Positions 45,061 through 55,598 of a stretch of 64,000 nt of DNA are shown one piece after another. Every line of letters begins with the position of its first letter. Within the stretch, counting starts at the first letter, position 1. A program made the position numbers and the translations under genes. The notes under the pieces are model-generated. The model was not told the DNA's origin and did not search any database. It saw only the letters and a program-made list of their open reading frames with translations. This stretch comes from Perognathus longimembris pacificus (Eukaryota > Chordata > Mammalia > Rodentia > Heteromyidae): the NCBI RefSeq assembly GCF_023159225.1, contig NC_063188.1, forward strand, positions 14,839,086-14,903,085, given 5' to 3'.

Positions 45061-45318
45061 AGCTAGACACAAGGTCTCCCAGTGGCTCCAGGAAATTTGG
45101 GGCCTCATAGTCTATCCAAGGTTGAGAATTGTAAAGAGAGGTAAGATCAGGCCACAGCTATCAATAACCAGATGAAAATCCCTTCCTTAGTTATTCTGGC
45201 AAATCTAAGATTGCAGCCTTAGACAAAAAAGAACGTCATGGTTAGGTGTTGCCCAGAGCTTTGGACACTGTATTCTTATAGTAATCTAGTTGATTAAAAT
45301 GGAGGACATTATCAGCCT

Positions 45319-45515
45319 TTTTTGTTTTTTGGTCATGAGGCGTAAACTCTGGGCCTGGACTCTGAGCCACAGCGCCACTTCCTTTTTTTCCTGTGGTTAA
45401 TTGGAGATAGAGTCTCACAAGGACTTTTCTGCCCTGGCTGGCTTGGAACTGCAATCCTCAGATCTCAGCCTCCTGAGTAGATGCCATTACAGGCATGAAC
45501 CAGCAGTGCCCAGCT
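45319..45515 (-). mobile_element. B1-Geo SINE
   Basis: Geo half internally deleted; B1 half intact. Confidence 0.85.
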
Positions 45516-45865
45516 CAACCAGTCTTATTTTGCAGAAAAGGAGTCTGAGGCCCAAGAGGAGCGAGTTATTTCAGGGCTTTCCAGGAAGAAAGTGAGACAT
45601 TTCTCAGGCTTGCTGCTTTGCAGATCAAAGAGAAGAGGAAAAGCTGGAGGAGAGCATAGTGAGGGAGACCTTGTCCCCCTCCCCCACCAGTTTGTGGAGT
45701 AAAATGCCCTCACCCCAGGAGTCAGTCCTTCTGGCTCCAATAGCACAGAAAACAGCTCTGCTCCCATATGTCATATCTGCAGTGGTAGGGCTGGCCAGCA
45801 GTGTGTACTCCATTATCCAGATTATAGCAAATGACCCTGATGAATAAATAAGATGGGGACCGTTT
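45516..45865. other. Unique intergenic stretch
   Basis: No gene recognised. The two minus frames at 45525-45813 overlap each other in different frames. Confidence 0.45.
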
Positions 45866-45880
45866 GAGTTCTACATTCTT

Positions 45881-46087
45881 TTTTTTTTTTTTTTGCCAGT
45901 CCTGGGCCTTGGACTCAGGGCCTGAGCACTGTCCCTGGCTTCTTTTTGCTCAAGGCTAGCACTCTGCCACTTGAGCCACAGCACTACTTCTGGCCGTTTT
46001 CTGTATATGTGGTGCTGGGGAATCGAACTGAGGGCTTCATGTACACGAGGCAAGTGCTCTTGCCACTAGGCCATATCCCCAGCCCCC
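45881..46087 (-). mobile_element. IDL-Geo SINE with perfect TSD
   Basis: Full dimer. TSD GAGTTCTACATTCTT at 45866-45880 and 46088-46102. Confidence 0.95.
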
Positions 46088-46189
46088 GAGTTCTACATTC
46101 TTAAGATCCTTGTCCCTGCATGTTTGCTCCCGCAGCAAAGAAAAGAGCCTTTGGTGTAGTATGGAGGTCAGATCTGGCCAGTGCCATCA

Positions 46190-46860
46190 TTGGCGTCATG
46201 GTGAGGTGCACTATCTAGCATCTGGTCTTGATGGGTGTGCCTGAATTCCTAGAGGAAGGGAAGTCCCATCCCCAGGTGACGGGTATTCCTGAGCTCCTAG
46301 AGACAGGGGTGGGCATTTGGCCTATAGGTTACTGAACCTGTCAATCAAGTGCCTAGGAGTTTCCTGTGACACAGCCCCCTGACCTGACCCTATTTAAGGT
46401 GAGATCAGCCCAGGTGCCTTTAAATCATGCCACATGTCTCCATGTTATCCTCCTGTCTCCTGGCTGGTATCTGATCACCATGGCGTCCCAAGTCAGCTCT
46501 CTACTGGAGCTGAATTGGTTTTTTTTTTTTTTTTTGCCAGTCCTGGGGCTTGAACTCAGGGCCTGAGGACTGTTCCTGAGCTTCTTTTTGCTCAAGGCTA
46601 GTGCTGTACCACTTGAGCCACAGAGCCACTTCTGGCGTTTTCTATATGTGGTGCTGAGGAATTGAACCCAGGGCTTTATGTATACAAGGCAAGCACTCTA
46701 CCACTAGGCCATATTCCTAGCCAGTTGGTATTGGTTTTGTTTTTTTCTTCTCTCTCTGGCCTGTCTCCTGACAGTGTTAAGCGTATTTGTGGGCTGCAGG
46801 CCTTTGTAACAACTGGTTGTCTGCAGACAGCTAATGCTCTAATAAAAACTGGAAGATTCG
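46190..46860 (+). other. Possible old LTR
   Basis: Contains a TATA-like CTATTTAAGG at 46389 and, past an inserted SINE, CTAATAAAAAC at about 46840. Promoter-then-poly(A) order fits an LTR, but no clear ends or duplication are visible. Confidence 0.3.
46518..46722 (-). mobile_element. IDL-Geo SINE
   Basis: Full dimer with a 17-T tail. It is the last lineage-specific SINE before the HS6ST2 promoter. Confidence 0.93.
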
Positions 46861-46954
46861 ATGATCCTTCAAAATGTGGCTTCTTGGATAATTTACCATA
46901 TAATATTGGGACAAAAGGCCTTGAGGGTGATCTGTGCTTAGGAGACGATTGTAG

Positions 46955-47085
46955 TGTTATAATGAAGCAATGGGGGGACAGTGCCCGTTTGTCTCGGATT
47001 AAATCCTGAGGCTGTGCTGTGTGACTTTGGGCACATCCCTAGTCGTCTCTGGGCTTCGGTTTCGTCAGTGATCCTATCAGTTTGT
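46955..47085 (+). mobile_element. MIR element
   Basis: GCTGTGTGACTTTGGGCACA and CTCTGGGCTTCGGTTTCGTC match the core and 3' region of MIR (TGTGTGACCTTGGGCAAG...CTCTGAGCCTCAGTTTC). Confidence 0.8.
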
Positions 47086-47252
47086 GTTAGATGGTCTCAC
47101 TGCTGTCTTGTTGTTTTATGCGTGCATTCAGTCAATCTACCCTAGTAAATGCAGCTTTCCTGCAGGTATGGGGCTTGGTGAAGGCGACCCAGCAACAACA
47201 CAGTCATTAAGAGTGAGCCTTTGCTCTGTAAAGGCTCAGATTCTGCTTCCCT

Positions 47253-47253
<1 letters not shown>

Positions 47254-47311
<58 letters not shown>
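47254..47311. repeat. (TG)29 microsatellite upstream of HS6ST2
   Basis: 58 bp, not attached to a SINE, about 230 bp upstream of the TATA motif. Confidence 0.98.
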
Positions 47312-47314
<3 letters not shown>

Positions 47315-47542
47315 GTCATGCTTTCTTTTCATGCTGACTTACCTTTGGAGAAAACGCTCCCGCTTCCGTTGCAGAATGGAAATTGGCAAAGGGAGAGGGA
47401 AAGGCTCCCCTTTGCGCCTTTGCTATTTTAGGGGAGGTTGACATTACGAGCCCAAGTGGAGGTGATGCGTTCTGTGGAGTGACCTCTGTTCTCCAAGACG
47501 CGAGAAAACCCGGGCTCGAGCTGTTGTGGCGTGAGGCATTAT

Positions 47543-47550
47543 TATATAAA
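47543..47550 (+). promoter_or_regulatory. TATA box, candidate HS6ST2 promoter P1
   Basis: TATATAAA lies 50 bp before the ATG at 47600. A start site about 30 bp downstream would give a leader of only about 20-27 nt and would exclude the in-frame upstream ATG at 47531. Sequence inference only. Confidence 0.5.
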
Positions 47551-47599
47551 TTCAAGCTCGCTCCGGATTCTTAGTACCCTGAGTTGCCTGAAGGGGGGA

Positions 47600-48027
47600 A
47601 TGGCAGTGCCTGCGTGTGCAGCCCGGGCGCTCGGGCCGCCGCTGCAACCGGAGCGCGGAGCGCCCGCTCGCACCACCTGTCCCCGGCGGCATTCCAGAGC
47701 ACAGGCCGAATTGGCAGGGAGCCTGTCGGGATCGGTGGCGGCCGCCGCGCGAGCGGACCCTCCTAGGGGTGTGTCTCACAGATTCAACTCCCAGCCGCTC
47801 CTGGACGAACCCCTCAAGGCGTCTTTCTCCCTGGCGGGAGCTGTGCGCGCCCCTCTCTTCACGCTGCTGCCCCGAGGCCGCCGCAGGCGGATGCACGACT
47901 TCAGGCGACGCTGGGACCTGGGCTCCCTCTGCCGGGCCCTGCTCACTCGGGGCCTGGCCGCCCTGGGCCACTCACTCAAGCACGTGCTCAGCGCGATCTT
48001 CTCCAAGATTTTCGGCCCCTTGGCCAG
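47600..48027 (+). CDS. HS6ST2: HS6ST2 coding exon 1 (N-terminal extension)
   Basis: Encodes the long-isoform N-terminus of heparan-sulfate 6-O-sulfotransferase 2, a Golgi type II membrane enzyme that moves sulfate from PAPS to the 6-O position of glucosamine in heparan sulfate. The exon gives 142 codons plus two bases (AG), joined to exon 2 as a Ser codon. With Ser-Val-Gly-Asn from exon 2 this makes a 146-residue extension, agreeing with my recollection of the human long isoform (605 against 459 residues). The start MAVPACAAR resembles the human start; GGGGGAATGG has G at -3 and +4. An in-frame ATG at 47531 was rejected because it precedes the TATA motif and lacks the family match. The extension is Arg/Ala/Pro-rich with a basic cluster RGRRRR (92-97) and a hydrophobic, possibly amphipathic stretch at about 107-138. 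Being before the membrane anchor it should be cytosolic. The donor is CCAG|GTAGGT. Confidence 0.9.
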
Positions 48028-48071
48028 GTAGGTTGGAGGCAGAAACGGGGCTCGCGCTCTTTCGATCGGGG

Positions 48072-48085
48072 GCCGTAGGGGGCGG
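48072..48085 (+). promoter_or_regulatory. Weak CTCF-like motif in intron 1
   Basis: GCCGTAGGGGGCGG matches 12 of 14 core positions (CCASYAGRKGGCRS). It may simply reflect GC-rich sequence. Confidence 0.25.
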
Positions 48086-48431
48086 AAAGGCACTGAGGAC
48101 GGGGGTGGAAAAGCAGGGGCCAGGGGAAGGAAAGGCTCAAAGTTCCACTTAGGCGATTCCGGTGGGTGTTTGGGGGGCTCCGGGTGAGCACGCTGCAGCT
48201 CCATCTGCACGGATCCGCGGGCAAGGGCAATCGAGCGTCCCCGCTTGCTAGTCCGCCTGCGGGGTGAGCGCCTTCCCGCAAGGGAACTAGGAACCCCGGG
48301 CTCTCGGCTCCGGAGAGGCGGCCACCCCGGTGGGTAAGCGGGCGCGCGCGTGGGGATCGGAGCTTCGGGACGCTTGGGGACAGAGTCCTGCCAATCAAGC
48401 AGACAGCCGTGTGCGTCCCGAAGGGGGAAGA

Positions 48432-48690
48432 GTGGGGGGGGGGTGTGTGTTGGGGGGAGGGTAAACTCCACTTGGGAAAGCGGGATCGAGCTGTGAGCCC
48501 CAGAGGAGAGATCTACGAACCTGGGGTGTCGCACTGGGGGCGTAAGTTGGGGACTCAAGTGATCGGGACCACAGCAGGTCCTGCGGGAATGACTTTTGGG
48601 GCGGTGCGGGGGGGGGGGCTATGAAGAACCTTGGCGGGGGGAGGGGGCCGGTGGCCAGAGAGGAGTGGGGTGTGTGTGTGGGGGGGGCGG
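48432..48690 (+). promoter_or_regulatory. G-run clusters, G-quadruplex-prone
   Basis: Clusters of four or more G-runs of at least 3 at 48432-48461 and 48598-48690, on the non-template strand of intron 1. Confidence 0.5.
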
Positions 48691-48773
48691 TGGTGTGCGG
48701 CAGAAGCCACAGCGCTGAGCTTGCCGGGAAGAAAGCGAGGCAGGGCGCCGCCGCCGTGGAGTAGTCGGTGCGG

Positions 48774-48878
48774 AGGGGAGGGGGCCGGGGCAGCGCCGAG
48801 GGGCGGGGGCGGTGCGGGCCGCGGGGAGCGCGGGCTGAGCTGCGGGGATTGACGTAACGAGCTTGGGTTTCCCCCCAG
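48774..48878 (+). promoter_or_regulatory. GC-box-rich candidate promoter P2
   Basis: GGGGCGGGGGCGG at about 48800-48812 is an Sp1/KLF-type tandem GC box, with further G/C runs and no TATA. It lies 75-115 bp before the exon 2 ATG at 48889, so transcription from here would make the short isoform. Confidence 0.45.
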
Positions 48879-49397
48879 CGTCGGGAACATGGATGAGAAA
48901 TCTAACAAGCTACTGCTGGCTTTGGTGATGTTCTTCCTATTTGCCGTGATCGTCCTCCAGTACGTGTGCCCCGGCACAGAATGCCAGCTCCTCCGCCTGC
49001 AGGCATTCAGCTCCCCGGTCCCGGACCCTTACCGTTCGGAAGACGAGAGTTCCGCCAGGTTCGTGCCCCGTTACAATTTCAGCCGCGGTGATCTCCTGCG
49101 CAAGGTAGACTTCGACATCAAGGGCGATGACCTGATCGTGTTCCTGCACATTCAGAAAACGGGGGGCACCACTTTTGGCCGCCACTTAGTCCGGAACATC
49201 CAGCTAGAGCAGCCTTGCGAGTGCCGAGTAGGGCAGAAGAAATGCACTTGCCATCGGCCGGGTAAGCGGGAGACCTGGCTCTTCTCCAGGTTCTCCACGG
49301 GCTGGAGCTGTGGGCTGCACGCCGACTGGACCGAGCTGACCAGCTGCGTGCCCGCCGTGGTGGACGGCAAGCGCGATGCCAGGCTCCGGCCATCCAG
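48879..49397 (+). CDS. HS6ST2: HS6ST2 exon 2 (anchor and start of sulfotransferase domain)
   Basis: Begins with the end of a split Ser codon, then Val-Gly-Asn and the internal start MDEKSNKLLL at 48889, the known start of the short isoform; its context AACATGG is strong. Numbered from that Met: residues 8-26 are a hydrophobic signal-anchor (type II Golgi topology); 27-70 are the stem with an NFS N-glycosylation sequon at 63-65; 83-99 are a beta-strand plus the 5'-phosphosulfate-binding loop HIQKTGGTTFGRH; 110-121 hold a Cys-rich CECRVGQKKCTC segment; 141-149 hold CGLHADWTE, whose His-144 I believe corresponds to the catalytic base seen in a zebrafish 6-O-sulfotransferase structure. The 169 codons plus AG end at donor CCAG|GTGAGC (phase 2). 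The 3'-phosphate-binding motif and C-terminus are encoded beyond the window. No frameshift or missing key residue is visible, so the gene looks functional. Confidence 0.96.
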
Positions 49398-49420
49398 GTG
49401 AGCGGATGCTGCTGCATCAC

Positions 49421-51884
49421 AGCCCTAAGTGCCCTGCGCCCAGGGGAGGGGCACACTGGCTGGGCTGATGGTGGGCAGATGCTCCTGGCACCTGTCTAGA
49501 TCCTAGGGCACACCTTGGTGCCCTGGCCCTAGTGTCTCTGCTGAGCAGGTGCACTTTGGCGTCCATCTCAGCCATGCTGTCTGGGCCTCAGGAAGCCTTT
49601 CAGCGGCACCCCCTCTCCCCCCGCCCCGTGCGAGGACTCCCCATTTGTCAGTCCCAAGCTTGCCTTGCTTGATGGTTGGGAATGCCATAGCCAGGACAAG
49701 GCACAGCTCTGATGATCATGGAGACCCCTAAAAAACTATCCTCTGCATGTCTACACCTTCTTCTTCTCTGCACCCTGGCTTTGAAACCTCTTTCCCCTCC
49801 CTCTCCCTTCTTTCCCAGCCTTCATCTCTTCTTCCTTCTTTCTTCCCTTTTTGGTTAAAACTCACAAAATGTGCTTCCTTTTTGAGTTCCCAATATTGTG
49901 TGTTCCTGATGGCTCATTTTCTTTCCTTCTCCTGTTGCCCTCGCTCACGTTTCTTCTAGTTCTTTCTCACCTTTGAGGTTCTTTCCTCCTGCTTCACTTC
50001 TATCCTCTCCTTGCCCCCATGCCCTGCGCTTCTCAGGACAGTAGTGTTCCTTTGCTGTTGTTTGTGGATCCCCTGTCACAACTCCCCCTTCTCAGCCTGT
50101 GTCCCTTATTGTGGGCTGCAAGCAAAGCATCTGCAGTGCTTTGCCCAGACTCTAGACCTTGGCTGGGAGGCTTTCCTAGACCCTGTGTGAGGTTCAGGCA
50201 TATAAGGTGCACCTTTTAAGGTATCAAATGCCTGAGCCTTGGCATTGGGCGCTGCCAGCCTTGTTTGGAGGTTTGTGACACTGATGCAGGTGAAGCTGAT
50301 TTATGACTAGTCAGTCTGTAGCCAGAAGTAGGGCATTTTCTTCTTTCCAGCTGCAGTGGCCAGTTGCTGGAGGTCATGGATTATGCTGTAAAGGGGACCA
50401 AGGGAGTTGTTTTGGGGTGAAGCTGCTCCAGCTAGGGCTACTGTTCCATGGGTATGCTGGGGTCCAGAGTCTGGGGAATAGACAGGGTACATTTTATCAC
50501 CAAGGAGTCTTTGATTTTGGTCATCTGAGTGAGCAAGGATGTGGCCATGGCTTCTTCCTCTCTATTTGGGTGACTCAAGGGGCCCTTAAAGCTGCTGCTG
50601 CCGTGGGTGTTTATCTAGACCCCTCTGGTCTTGCCTCATGAGGGGCTTTCAGAACCCTGGCTGAGGCAATGATTCAGATCAACAGTCCTTGTGGTTTCTT
50701 CTTTGTAGCTGCAGCTAATGGAGTCCTTTGATCACTTTCCCTCTTGTCCCGCTGGCTGAAGTTGCTCTTCCCCTCAGCTAACAGTGGCCTTTCTCAAAGG
50801 CTTGAATTCTAGTAGAATCTGGTGAACTTTCATTTCCTTTCTTGCCTCACAGATTTGTTTTCCTGTCCCAAGAGAACTTTGGCCCCAGGAAGGTGGCCTC
50901 CTTCGTTCTTAGCCAGAATTGTGTAAGTCCTTATGCCAAGAAGATTTCACTATTTAAGATTGTTCCAGACCATTTGACACCATTGAACATCATCTTAGGC
51001 TGGATAAGTTTTTGTAGATGTGCTGAGGGTTAGTGATACAAAAACAAAACAAAGCAAAAAACACTGCCCTTTAGGGGAAAAAAATAGGATTCCATAACCA
51101 CAGCAATGCCAGAGAAGTAAACCGAAGGTGTTGAGGACAGAGGACGCCAGAGCCTCTCCTGGATTTCTCTAGGGTACTTGTGCCTTTACTGATTTTCTTT
51201 TTTGAACAGGTAGGTTAGGATGTGATGTCTATAAACCCAGTATTTGTGTTATCTCTAGGAGCTGTTGGGTATCCGTTGTCCTTCAGATCTCCTTTGTAAA
51301 GTAACCAGTACTCCTCAAAGCCTCTTGGAATGTGCAAAATCGAAGCAAAATTATTTGTAATAAAATAGGATTTCTTTTTTTTTTTGTGGGCACCAACAGG
51401 CTGGTACCACAGTGCCATCTAGTCAAATGAAAACAGAACCGCTTTGGAAAAAGTCCAGACTTAACTGGCATTTTCAGTATTTGCTAAAAAGGAAATAAGA
51501 TTTCCTAGAGAAACACGTTGCTTGCCTCAAGGGCATGCTTTTTTTTTTTTTCTAGGATTCATTTCTTCCTTTTTCTAGAAATAGGCATGTTAGAATACAG
51601 TGTTAGCCCCAGGCACTGAGAATGTCTCAGGATGGTGACAGATTCCCCCCTTGCCGGATCAGTTGTGTGTACCCAGATAATCTTTAGGAAAGAGCTGAGG
51701 TGTGCGTGTTTGTATGGGGGCTGGACAGTGGGCAGGGGCGGGGAGGGGAAGGATGAGAAAAATGTGGCGGCAGTAATTCCTGGCCTCAGGGCATGGGACG
51801 GTCTGCCATGTGCCTCCCTGCCAGGAGGAAGCCTTTGCTCTGCTGATCAGCCGGCAGCAGCAGCTCTGACAGGCTACTTTGGGA
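49421..51884. other. SINE-free start of intron 2
   Basis: About 2.5 kb of unique sequence with pyrimidine-rich patches at 49747-49855 and 49980-50010. No SINE, exon or other gene recognised. Confidence 0.5.
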
Positions 51885-51990
51885 GTTCCAACACCTGGGA
51901 ATTGGTTCTAGTCCAGCTGTGATCCAGCTGTGTGACCTTGGGCCAGAATCTTTGTGGAAAGTACGCCCTGGTTGAGAAACTTTCGTTTTG
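51885..51990 (+). mobile_element. MIR element
   Basis: CCAGCTGTGTGACCTTGGGC is the conserved MIR core. Confidence 0.8.
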
Positions 51991-52360
51991 TTATCTTGTT
52001 TTTCTCTGTAAGTGTATACTGCCTTTTGGAGGAAGGCAGAGGGGACAAAGGGGCCCACAGTTAACCGAAGAGTATAAAGTCCAAAGAGGTTCAAGGTCGT
52101 CATCAAGGTCACCAAGATGTTTACTGGTAAAATCAGAATCTAGTTTGGTCTAACTCCACATCCCTGGCTCTTTGGACTGAACCTCGATGAGCAGAGATTT
52201 CAAACTCACAATGAGATGTTTCCTATTAGCAATCATCGTAGAGTGAATATTCCATACTTGGTAGCTGATGTTATAGCCTACTCATTGTTATCATCAGTAA
52301 ATTTGCACATGAGGATTGAGTGATTGGACTAGAGTTGCCACACCCTTTAGGGAAAGAAAA

Positions 52361-52549
52361 TTTCTTTTTTCCTTTTTCCTGCCTTTGTTCCTTTCTTCCT
52401 TCTTTCCTTCCTTTCTTCCTCCCCTCCCCTCCTCTCCCCTCCCTCCCTCCCTCCCCCCTTCCTTTCCTCCTTCCCTCCCTCCCTTCTTCCTCCTTTCCTT
52501 TTTCCCTTCCTTTCCTTTCCTTTCCTTTTTCCTTTTTCCTTCCCTTTCC
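52361..52549. repeat. Polypyrimidine tract (CCTT/CCCT)n
   Basis: About 190 bp, nearly all C/T, ending at the 3' end of a minus-strand B1-Geo, so it is an expanded SINE tail. Confidence 0.95.
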
Positions 52550-52774
52550 GCTGGTCCGGGGACTTGAACTCAGAGTCTAGGCACTCTCATTGACTATTTG
52601 TGCTCAAGTCTAGCACTCTACCACTTGAGCCACAAATACACTTCTGGCTTTTGGGTTGTTAATTGGACATGAGTCTCACAGACTTTCCTGCCTAGGCTAG
52701 CTTTGAACTGTGCTCCTCAATTCTCAGATTCATGAGTAGCTGGGACTACAGGAGTAAGTCACCAGGGCCCAGCT
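52550..52774 (-). mobile_element. B1-Geo SINE
   Basis: Complete; first lineage-specific SINE after the promoter gap. Confidence 0.9.
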
Positions 52775-53536
52775 CAGGAGAGCAGTACTCCAGAAGTTTT
52801 ATGCTCATCAGGAGTAGGCTTTGTGGCTAGAGTGAAAAGACTCTGGCCTCTCACTGCGGTGTCAGAAACCCCTGCAGGAAAAGGACACCTAGGGCCAGAT
52901 TGCTGAGCATCGGGTAGGAGCCCTCAGCAGTGATGCAGACCATTTCCTGACCCACATTCATTCATCCATCCTGAGGGAGAGCCCACGAGGCCCTTATGGC
53001 CGAAACCTAGCTCTGTGGATGGCAAAGTGCTGGGGTAATAATAAATGCTCAACAGAAGTGACTGTGATCACATTGCTAATAGAGGGAAGACAAGAGGGAG
53101 GAGAAGAGAGGACAAGAGACTGGCAAAAGGCATAATTTGTTAATTAAAAGAATATTTCGTAAACACAAATTAGAAGCTCCATTTCATCTGTTCTGTTTCC
53201 CAGTATGTTGTGTGAGGTCAAAAATAAAAAAGAGTCCTGCTCATTTTAGAATTGCTAAGACCATTTTAAAAATGTATCAAAACATGGTTGCGTACCAGCT
53301 GTTAAAATTCCCCAATTTGACAGGCTTTTCTCAGGCCAAGTTTCCTATGTTTGTAGTCAACTCTAGCATGCCATTCGCTCTGTGTGGGAGGAATTCAGAA
53401 CTGGGAAGGAAATCGCACTAGCCCAGCTCTTTACTTGGTGTGCTGCTGGCTGGCACGCAGGGACGTGGTGACATCATAGCGAACGACTACAAGTGAAAGG
53501 ATCTGATTGGGTTCATCCTGTATTTTAGCATCTCTA
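52775..53536. other. Unique intronic stretch
   Basis: No exon recognised; the 94-codon frame at 53137-53421 has no known domain. Confidence 0.45.
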
Positions 53537-53581
53537 GATGTGTGTGTGTGTGCGCGCATGTACGTGCACGTGCATGTGTGT
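53537..53581. repeat. Alternating TG/CG/CA tract
   Basis: 45 bp of alternating purine-pyrimidine with GCGCGC and ACGTGCACGTGCA, Z-DNA-prone. Confidence 0.9.
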
Positions 53582-53993
53582 CAGCAGCCACATGGAAGAG
53601 GAACTAATTGTTATCTAAAATCCAGTAAGGTATCATTGACTGGAAAGCACTAAAAGGTTTTTGTTTAGATGGAGAAAAGCTTTCTCTTTTCGGGTCATCC
53701 ATTCAATTAAGAATGTGGTAAAAGCATTCGTTCTTTTTATCCCCTACCCCCTATTTCTTTGAAAAGGTGCCTCTAGTCTAAAAGAGCTACCACTATGGAG
53801 TACATGTGCCTCATCAAGCCTGTACTTGCACTCTTTCCTTTTTCTTGGTTTTGCAGGCAAGATGCTATAACTTGTGGTACAAGATACGGAAAGGAATGAA
53901 TGGCCAGCTAGCTACAGGCAGCACAGCTGGACTTGCCATCAAGTAGGCTAGGGTGCTTGGGCCCCTAGCTTCACTTAGTTGAAAATACCTGCC
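53582..53993. other. Unique intronic stretch
   Basis: Nothing recognised. Confidence 0.45.
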
Positions 53994-54066
53994 TGCCCTC
54001 CCTCCCTCCCTCCCTCCCTCCCTCCCTCCCTCCCTCCCTCCCTCCCTCCCTTCTTCCTTTCTTTCT
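53994..54066. repeat. (CCCT)n tract
   Basis: 73 bp at the tail of the next minus-strand SINE. Confidence 0.97.
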
Positions 54067-54275
54067 TGTTGTGGGGCTTAAACTCAGGTCCTAGGCACTG
54101 TCCTTGAGTTCTTTTTGCTCATTGCTAGCTGTCTACCACTTTGAGCCACAGTGCCACTTTTGCTTCCCTGGTGGTTAATTGAAGATAAGATGCCAAGACT
54201 GGCTTTGAACCACAATCCTCAGCTCTCAGCCTCTTGAGTAGCTAGGATTAGAGGTGGGAGCCACCAGTGCACAGT
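54067..54275 (-). mobile_element. B1-Geo SINE with (AGGG)n tail
   Basis: Complete, with a small B1 deletion. Confidence 0.9.
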
Positions 54276-54549
54276 TGAGAATGCCTTTTTACAGCCGTCT
54301 TGTACTGATGGTTTTTGCATCATTGTAATCACATATGTGACTTTGGACCATGGTGTCACAGCCTCCAGTCCATGGATATTTGGTAGCATCAGAACTTCTT
54401 TATCTTCTGGGTAGGAAGCACCTTCTTCCTTCAGGTAATTCCCACTTCCTAATATTTCCACTTCTTCCCAAACTATCACCACCAGTGAAGGAGCAAGCAC
54501 TCACCCCAGGAGTCTGTGCAGAATATTTCATGTTCAAAACCATAACACC

Positions 54550-54783
54550 GTTGGGTGCAGGTGGCTCATGTCTGTAATCTTAGCTACTGAAGCGGCTGAG
54601 AGCTGAGGATTGTGGTTCAAAGCCACCTCAGACAGGAAAGTCTGTGAGACTCTTATCTCCAATTCACAACTCAAAAAAACCAGAAGTGTCTTTGGCTCAA
54701 AGTAGTAGAGAGCTAGCCTTGAGTAAAAGAGCTCAGGGACAGTGTCCAGGCCCTGAGTTCAAACCCCACAATGGACAAAAATC
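54550..54783 (+). mobile_element. B1-Geo SINE
   Basis: Complete; flanks ACCATAACAC and GCCGTAACAC are an approximate TSD. Confidence 0.9.
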
Positions 54784-55598
54784 CAAAAGCCGTAACACGA
54801 TCTCACCTATTTTGTGTGTGTAGGTGTGTTCTGTGGGCATGTAGGTAAAAGAAGAGAGTATCAGCCAGGCAGCCAGATAGACACAAAGAGAAATCTGCCA
54901 TGACAACATTTGTACAGTGTCAGCAATATTTGCATCCTTTGTGATGGACTAACAGAGAGCTACTCAGAATGAAGTTCTCTTCATAACATTTTAGGTTACT
55001 GGCGTTATGTTTCATTTAAAATCTTAAAGCTTATCTTGTGTGGGTATCAGACATTGCTTGTGATAGTGCGAAAATGACATTAAAAGAATAGTCATGCCTT
55101 CCTTCTGTCATTAAACAATGTTTTATGAAACTGTCCATCATATTCCAGAGGGAAAATATGTCATGCTTTCTCTTCTGAAGCTTCTAATAGAACAGAACAG
55201 TTTGGTACTTTAGATATTTAATAAAGAAGATGGATTCTGTTTGAAAACAAATCTGAAAATCAATAATGCCTTTAAAATGTCAACTGCTTATCAGAATATA
55301 TTAAAAATAAGAAAAATTCTGTCTGGTTGGTTGTAGTTTAGGTCGATTCAGCAAACCTGGTGGAATAACTATTATCTTGCCGGCTTGGTGCTCACTGTTG
55401 GAAGAGATTAGACCCAAGACTAAGCCAGGAAATCCCAAATCACTATCTTCAGTCTCAAGGCCATAAACGTAGCATGTGAAGCGTCCATTTGTGTCTTGTG
55501 GACTGGTTTTGGGAGAGGAATGCTGTGATTTGAGGATATCCTTTCTCTTCCTTTGCCTTCAGTGGCCTCTCTGCAAATGGCAGATTAAAACTAGATGC
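54784..55598. other. Unique intronic stretch
   Basis: No exon recognised. Confidence 0.45.

Larger units (their letters stand above)
48028..48878 (+). other. HS6ST2: HS6ST2 intron 1
   Basis: 851-bp phase 2 intron, GTAGGT...CCCCCCAG. Entirely CpG island with long G-runs on the + strand. The 260-codon minus-strand frame (47776-48558) is a by-product of GC-rich, stop-poor sequence. Confidence 0.9.
47500..49420. other. CpG island over HS6ST2 5' end
   Basis: GC-rich, CpG-dense sequence over exon 1, intron 1 and exon 2, in an otherwise CpG-poor window. Limits are by eye. Confidence 0.85.

Noticed and set aside
1..47200. Search for the neighbouring gene upstream of HS6ST2 (USP26 in human order)
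   Set aside because: No ubiquitin-protease Cys/His box or other long frame is present in any frame; the neighbour lies outside the window.
47531..47599. In-frame upstream ATG (MRHYYINSSS) for HS6ST2
   Set aside because: Lies before the TATA motif, encodes AT-rich non-homologous residues, and the ATG at 47600 resembles the known protein start.
47776..48558. 260-codon minus-strand open frame over exon 1 and intron 1
   Set aside because: It is antisense to HS6ST2 in stop-poor CpG-island DNA, Pro/Arg-rich, and part is the reverse complement of real coding sequence.
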